Shown here: positions 58,561-64,000 of the stretch, one piece after another | Position numbering within the stretch: the stretch's first letter is position 1 | Layout: every line of letters starts with the position of its first letter | NCBI RefSeq assembly: GCF_003086295.3 | Contig: NC_092051.1 | Coordinates: 22,253,940-22,317,939, forward strand | Reading direction: 5' to 3' | DNA from: Arachis hypogaea | Taxonomy: Eukaryota > Streptophyta > Magnoliopsida > Fabales > Fabaceae | DNA length: 64,000 bases | Program-made: the position numbers and the translations under genes | The notes under the pieces: generated by a model | Seen by the model: the letters and a program-made list of their open reading frames with translations, nothing else | Told to the model about the DNA's origin: nothing | Database searches by the model: none

Positions 58561-58879
58561 GCTCAGAGTTCCTTCTTGGAAAAAGCTCGTGCCCCCAAGT
58601 GGTTGCCACATATGCCACTGTGTACTTCTTCCAGGACTTCCTTCGTGTTAGAAGTCGGTACGCACTTTAGGAGAGGTGTTGAGATCCCTCTCCTATATAA
58701 GATGTCGCCCACCATAGTATAGTACTGTGATTCTCGTATTAACCTCTTTACCTCTTTCTTATCTGTGGGGGTGTTTCTGTCTTGAGGTATTTGATAATGG
58801 GGGTCATCCACCCTTGATCATGATCAGATATGGTTAGGACTTTTTCTTCCTCTGAAATTGATGGGCTTTGTAGTGTTTC

Positions 58880-59215
58880 CTGGATGAGGCTTCTATTATT
58901 GCCCCATGGTTTGGTGCTGGCTAGTTTTGAGAGTGCATCAGCTCGAGCATTCTGTTCCTGGGGTATATGTCGGACCTCATATTCCCCGAGTTGTCCGAGC
59001 TGTTCTTTGGTTTTGTCTAGGTACTTCTTCATGGTGGGATCTTTAGCTTGGTAATTCCCTTCTATTTGTGAGGTAACTATTTGAGAATCACTGAAGATGG
59101 TGAGCTTTTGAACTCCTACCTCCTTAGCCAGCCTCAAACCAGCCAGTAATACTTCGTATTTGGCTTGATTATTTGAAGCAGGGAATCTGAACTTTAGTGA
59201 GAGTTCGATTTGGGT
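58880..59215 (-). pseudogene. archaeal-type RNase H of the Tat-like element
   Basis: Minus-strand FPASNNQAKYEVLLAGLRLA, LTIFSDSQIVTSQIEGNY and RHIPQEQNARADALSKLAST are the motifs of the second, archaeal-type RNase H found in Tat elements. It is open here but fused at its N-terminus to a truncated gag. Confidence 0.8.
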
Positions 59216-60076
59216 TTTCTGATCACTTTCTATTATCACACCTGCCCTTTCTTGTACCTCGTTCAGAGATGTTGGATGCTTTTTTGATATGGAGTGACTA
59301 AAAGGTCCTTCTCGTAGGCCATTGATGAGACCAATGATGGCTGCTTCTGTTGGCAGACTTTGTATGTCGAGACACGCTTTGTTGAATCTTTCCATCTAGT
59401 TGCGAAGGCTTTCCCGATCTCCTTGCTTGATCCCTAACAGGCTCGGGGCATGTTTGGCTTTGTCCTTCTGGATGGAGAATCGGACCAGAAATTTTTTGGC
59501 TAAGTCGTCAAAACTGGTGATGGATCTAGGAGGCAAACTATCGAACCACTTAATTGCTATCTTTGTCAGGGTGGTCGGGAAAGCTTTGCATCAAACGGCG
59601 TCCGAGGCGTCAGTGAGATATATTCTGCTCCTAAAGTTGCTGAGATGATGGCTTGGATCCGAGGTGCCGTCGTATGAAGTCATGTCGGGGGCTTTAAAAT
59701 CTTTTGGCACTTTGGCTTTCATAATCTCTTTGGTGAAGGGATCTTGGTCTTTGTGGGAGTTATCTTCGTCGTTGGGGCGAGCAGTTCTGGTCTTGAGGTC
59801 GGCTTCCAGTTTCGCGAGCTTATCTTCTAGTTCTCGGCAACGCCTAGTTTCTCTTCGGAGGTCTCTTTCAGCCTCTCGTTAATGTTCTGCCTCCTGTTCG
59901 AGCTGTTTGAGGAGATCTTGTTGCTCTCTAATGGATTCCAAGATTTCAGTGTTTATGTTGGAGGGTTGTTTATCCTCCTTGTTTTGAGGTGTGTCTTTGG
60001 AGGTGGCGTCCGTGTTTTTGTTTGGCGTTCTGTCCACCAAACCAGAGTTGTGATCATTGTCATGGTCGTCCGCCAT
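59216..60076 (-). pseudogene. gag of the Tat-like element, three nonsense codons, 3' part deleted
   Basis: Minus-strand start MADDHDNDHNSG just after the primer site. The frame continues through a Glu/Arg-rich coil (REAERDLRRETRRCREL) and the gag core (DMTSYDGTSDPSHHL, WFDSLPPRSITSF) to SLNEVQERAG. TAA near 59880, TGA near 59590 and TAG near 59398 interrupt it. All three fit single transitions from sense codons. At about 59215 it passes directly into the RNase H. Confidence 0.8.
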
Positions 60077-60102
60077 GGTGATGGGATGACTTTCAGGTTT
60101 CC

Positions 60103-60117
60103 CAGAAACGGCGCCAA
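60103..60117 (-). other. primer binding site of the Tat-like element
   Basis: The minus-strand read ttggcgccgtttctg follows the 5' LTR end (..cctcggaata) directly. TGGCGCCGTT-type sites are usual in gypsy elements of this group. Confidence 0.75.
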
Positions 60118-60597
60118 TATTCCGAGGGTTACCTGAAACTGAAGGTCAATCTCGAATGAGATCTGCTGTGGTGGCCGGAGCTGTCGTGTCTGACTTGTTG
60201 GACTTGGTGGTGCTGCTGATCCTTCATCACCGGAGGGTGGTGGTACCTGCAAGAGACTCTGATGCTTAAGTTAGCATGGGCTTTAAGCAGGTTTTTTGTA
60301 GAATCAGAGTATGAGTTATACCTGGGTGCTCCAGTATATTTATAGTAGTATGGAGTGACCTTTCTAGATAAGATAAGTTAGTTATCTTATCTTATCTTTA
60401 AGTGAGGTCATCTTATCTCTTTAGGGGAACTGCCCTTATTTTTCTAGGGTTCAGCTGCCTTTAGATTGGGTTGTGTCCCTTCATTTGGGCCTTTTTGGGC
60501 CTCTAATGTCGATTTGGCCAAACTCTTTTAAGGAAGAAGTCGGGGATCCTGACCTGAAGAAGTCGATTGCTTTGTCTTCGATCTCCCTAGGTTGGTT
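60118..60597 (-). mobile_element. 5' LTR of the Tat-like element
   Basis: Matches 52355-52834. Terminal bases differ (tattccg here, tgttccg there). It lies directly before the primer binding site. Adjoins host chromovirus sequence at 60598. Confidence 0.8.
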
Positions 60598-61967
60598 ACC
60601 TTGATCTGCTCTATTAGGGAGGATTGGGCTCGAACATGTGCTAAGAAAACTCCTAATTCTCCAAGGTCAAATTGAATTCCATCGGCCTCCAATTGATGGA
60701 CTTCTTCAACAATTGGTCTCCTTGCAAGAGTGATATGGGCCAAGCTACCCATAAATTTTCTACTGAGGGCATCTGCTACAACATTTGCCTTTCCAAGATG
60801 ATACAAAATGGTACAATTGTAATCTTTTAGCAACTCCATCCATCTCTGTTGCCTCATATTTAAATTTTTCTGTTGAAATATATACTTCAAACTCTTGTGA
60901 TCCGTATAGATCTCACAGGTCTCACCATAAAGATAGTGTCTCCAAATCTTCAAAGCAAAAACGACTGCTACCATTTCCAGGTCATGAGTTGGATAATTCT
61001 GCTCATGCTTCTTGAGTTGTCGCGAGGCATAGGCAATAACGCGGCCATGTTGCATCAATACACAACCCAATCCTATCCGAGATGCATCACAAAAGATTGA
61101 GAATCCCCCAGGCCCAGAAGGTAAAACAAGAATAGGTGCTGAGGTTAGACAAGCCTTAAGCGTCTGAAAACTTTCCTCACAAGCTTCTGACCATTGAAAC
61201 TTTATATTCTTCTGAGTTAACTTGGTTAATGGTGCAGAAATTCTCGAGAAGTCCTTGATGAATCGCCGATAGTAGCCGGCCAACCCTAGAAAGCTATGAA
61301 TTTCCGTCACTGTAGTAGGCCTTGGCCACTTCTGAACGGCTTCAACCTTCTTTGGATCCACCATGATTCCGTCTTTTGATACTACATGCCCCAAAAATGT
61401 CACTTGATCAAGCCAAAACTCACATTTAGAAAACTTAGCATAAAGCTTGTGATCCCTTAAGGTTTGTAACACAATTCTCAAATGATACTCATGCTCCGTA
61501 GTACTTTTCGAATACACCAATATATCATCAATGAAGACGATAACAAATCGATCTAAGAAAGGTTTGAAGACTCGATTCATTAAGTCCATGAAAGCTGCAG
61601 GCGCATTCGTCAGACCAAATGACATTACTAGGAACTCATAGTGTGCATAGCGAGTACGAAAGGCAGTTTTTAGAATGTCTTCCTCTTTTATCTTTAATTG
61701 ATAGTACCCTAAACGCATGTCAATTTTTGAGAAACAGGTAGCTCCTTGAAGTTGATCAAACAAATTATCAATCCTTGGCAATGGATACTTGTTGCGAATA
61801 GTTATCTTATTGAGCTGGCGATAGTCCACACATAGTCGCATCGTTCCATCATTCTTCTTTACGAACAGAACAGGAGCTCCCCACGGAAAAGTGCTAGGAC
61901 GGATGAATCCTTTCTCCAGCATGTCCTCCAATTGAACCTTTAATTCTCGTAACTCAGTTGGAGCCAT
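60598..61967 (-). pseudogene. chromovirus reverse transcriptase and RNase H
   Basis: A minus-strand open frame. RT motifs: [40 protein letters not shown], and the catalytic [12 protein letters not shown]. RNase H motifs: [32 protein letters not shown] and NVVADALSR. The frame is open for about 410 codons, then runs through [11 protein letters not shown] into the Tat-like LTR at 60597. The usual DLRSGYHQ block reads DMRLGYYQ. The rest of the gene is at 50766-52354, and protease is upstream at 62140-62565. Confidence 0.9.
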
Positions 61968-62139
61968 ACGATAAGGAGGAAGGACACTGGTTGGACTCCT
62001 GGAGCTAATTCTATGGAAAATTCAACTTCGCGATCAGGTGGCATCTACGGTAGTTCATCAGGGAACACGTCAGGGAATTCTCTAACAATAGGAACCTGAT
62101 CAAGACTAGGCACTTCGGCATCAACATCTCTAACAACTG

Positions 62140-62565
62140 TCAGCCTTGGTTTCCCTTATCCATCAATTGCATAGCACTCATAGATGAGATGATGCTAGCT
62201 AAGGTGGGATAATCATCACCCTTAAAAACAAAATGTGAGATACCCGGTATGTCAAACTTCACAGTTTTGGAGTAATAGCCCACATCAGCATGACAAGCTG
62301 CTAACCAGTCCATGCCTAAGATGACATCAATATCTTTTATTGGTTCTAAAAGGATCAAATCAGCTAAGGTTTCAACAGTATTAATTCTAACAACACAAGA
62401 CCGAAACACGACTCGAACCACCGTGGAGACTCCAAGCGAAGTGCCAACATGAAATGGGTGGATAACAGTTCAGGTTCTTTATCGAAACGAGATGCAAGAT
62501 GTGGAGATACATATGAATAATGAGAACCTGTATCAAATAACACTTGAGAATTGGTATGGGAAATC
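62140..62565 (-). pseudogene. chromovirus aspartic protease, truncated and frameshifted
   Basis: On the minus strand NSQVLFDTGSHYSYVSPHL contains the DTGS active site. After a frameshift near 62440 follow VVFRSCVVRIN, LILLEPIKDIDVILGMDWLA and a stop at 62140. The gap to the RT frame (62139-61968) is also out of frame. On its upstream side the gene is cut at about 62566 by an unrelated repeat. gag and the 5' LTR are therefore not in the window. Confidence 0.8.
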
Positions 62566-64000
62566 GTGATTCACACTTTTCACAACTCTGCACAACTAAC
62601 CAGCAAGTGCACTGGGTCGTCCAAGTAATATCTTACGTGAGTAAGGGTCGATTCTACGGAGATTGTCGGCTTGAAGCAAGCTATGGTCATCCTTGTAAAT
62701 CTCAGTCAGGCGGATTTAAATGATTATGAGGTTTTGATAATTAAAAGATAAATAAAACATAAAATAAAATAAAGTTACTTATGTAATTCATTGGTGGGAA
62801 TTTCAGATAAGCGTTTGGAGATGCTTTGTTGCTTCTGAGCCTCTGCTTTCCTATTGCCTTCTTCCAATCATGCATGCTCCCTTCCGTGGCAAGCTGTATG
62901 ATCCTCTCGGATGAAAAATACTAGGTACGATCTCTGCACGGCTAATCAACGGTCGGATTGCTCGTCTCGGATGAAAAATACCATGTACAGCTACCGCACG
63001 GCTAATCATCTGTCGGTTCCCACTAGCGTCGGAATAGGACCCTTGTCCTTTTGCACACTGTCACTCCCAACATTCGCAAGTTTGAAACTCGTCACAATCA
63101 TCCCTTCCCGGATCCTACTCGGAATACCACAGACAAGGTTTAGACTTTCCGGATCCCAGGAATGCTGCCAATGATTCTAGCCTATACCACGAAGGTTCTA
63201 ATCTCAGATTCAGATGCTCTGTTGTCAGGAGAGACGATGTGAATCGTTGATTAGAAACCCAAGAGAATATACTCTGGCTGTCGTCCAATGACTACGTTGA
63301 ACATCATGTAGACCGCTTGTGGTTGTCAGGCACGCGGATCTTGGCTAAACGAGTAACAAAGATAGTGGGTGATTGTCACGGGTCACCTCTTCATTCTGAC
63401 TTAACTGAATTAAGTACGAGAGTATATCTTGGAGAAGAAGTGGGCGTGAATTGAAAGAAAAACAATAGTACTTCCATTAATTCATGAAGAACAACAGAGC
63501 TCCACACCTTAATCTATGGGGTGTAGAAACTCCACCGTAGAAAATACAAAAGTGAAAATAGTCTAGGCATGGCCGTGAGGCCAGCCTCCAAAACGTGAAC
63601 AATGGTCTATGATAGCATGCAAATACAATAGTAAAAAGTGCTATTTATACTAAACTAGTAACTTAGGTTTACAGAAAATGAGTAACTAAGTGCAGATAGT
63701 GCAAAAATCTACTTCCGGGGCTCACTTTGTGTGTGCTTGGGCTGAGCATTGAAGCTTTCACATGCATAGGTTGTTCTTGGAGTTAAACGCCAGCTTGGGT
63801 GCCAGTTTGGGCGTTTAACTCCAGTTTTGGTGCCAGTTCTGGCGTTTTACGCCAGAAAATTTTAGGCTGGCTTTGGACGCCAGTTTGGGCCATTAAATCT
63901 CGGGCAAACTATAAACTATTATATATTTCTGGAAAGCCCAAGATGTCTACTTTCCAATGCAATTGAGAGCGCGCCAATTGGACTTTTGTAGCTCTAGAAA
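62566..64000. mobile_element. dispersed repeat that interrupts the chromovirus protease, continues past the window
   Basis: Begins near cgtgattcacacttttcacaa and includes aaccagcaagtgcactgggtcgtcc. It also has a two-unit direct repeat (ctcggatgaaaaatac..gcacggctaatca at 62906-62960 and 62966-63018). The last 220 bases carry repeated gccag(c/t)ttgg and ggcgttt(a/t)a motifs. No coding region. It resembles a frequent Arachis LTR-element repeat as I remember it; class and far end unknown. Confidence 0.5.

Larger units (their letters stand above)
52355..60597 (-). mobile_element. Tat-like Ty3/gypsy element inserted in the chromovirus, about 8.2 kb
   Basis: Minus-strand order: 5' LTR (60597-60118), primer binding site, gag, archaeal-type RNase H, integrase, tandem repeat, antisense coding region, 3' LTR (52834-52355). 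The additional RNase H and the antisense frame near the 3' end fit the Tat/Ogre/Retand group. Protease, reverse transcriptase and the first RNase H are missing through an internal deletion near 59215. The copy is therefore defective and must have been mobilised, if at all, by a complete relative. Both ends adjoin the same 152-bp segment of the host element. Confidence 0.8.

Noticed and set aside
62906..63018. CRISPR-like direct repeats
   Set aside because: Only two units of a decaying direct repeat in a plant dispersed element. CRISPR arrays do not occur in plant nuclear DNA.

Overview
The window is nuclear DNA of a flowering plant, most probably a legume of the peanut genus (Arachis). It is AT-rich, the genes have several GT-AG introns, and nested transposable elements fill most of the remaining space. 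The genus is inferred from remembered repeat types (the TTCGAA palindrome MITE at 6.1-6.6 kb, the CCAAGTTTGGCGCC repeats at 27.8-28.0 kb, and the 62.6-64 kb repeat). It is not proven by a search.

Four protein genes look intact, all on the + strand. They are a plastid PLIP-type class-3 lipase / phospholipase A1 (14376-16872, 5 coding exons, 695 aa), a plant protein of unknown function (19316-23082, 7 exons, 359 aa), a cyclic nucleotide-gated channel (37587-40768, 8 exons, 718 aa) and the replication-stress/splicing protein SDE2 (44290-46454, 3 exons, 466 aa). All were assembled by hand from splice signals and phase. A broken, TATA-box-bearing lipid-transfer-like pseudogene lies tail-to-tail with the channel gene (41313-41695, minus). 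The four genes show no obvious functional link.

Transposons account for much of the rest. From 0 to 14 kb there is a LINE-type coding relic, a hAT MITE, two Mutator-type foldback MITEs with perfect 9-bp target duplications, and an inverted cluster of short copia LTRs split by a 5'-truncated LINE. From 23.5 to 36.4 kb there are two copies of a Helitron family (a third is at 47.3-48.9 kb). One is split by a 1.2-kb Mutator element full of C-rich minisatellite, the other by a 3.2-kb LTR. Between them lie a gypsy LTR remnant, a nested pair of TIR elements and small MITEs. From 48.9 kb to the window end there is a Ty3/gypsy chromovirus on the minus strand. It has been split by a Tat-like LTR element with an antisense coding region, and its protease region is broken by a further repeat.

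The most notable signals are these. The Helitron family carries recognisable remains of an RPA1 (replication protein A 70 kDa) C-terminal domain, zinc finger included. Two different LTR elements entered the same 5-bp site in the 3' hairpin of two Helitron copies. One Helitron copy preserves the empty site of the Mutator insertion found in another copy. The Tat-like element is flanked by 152 bp of duplicated host retroelement instead of a normal 5-bp duplication. No operon-like or clearly new enzymatic system was found.
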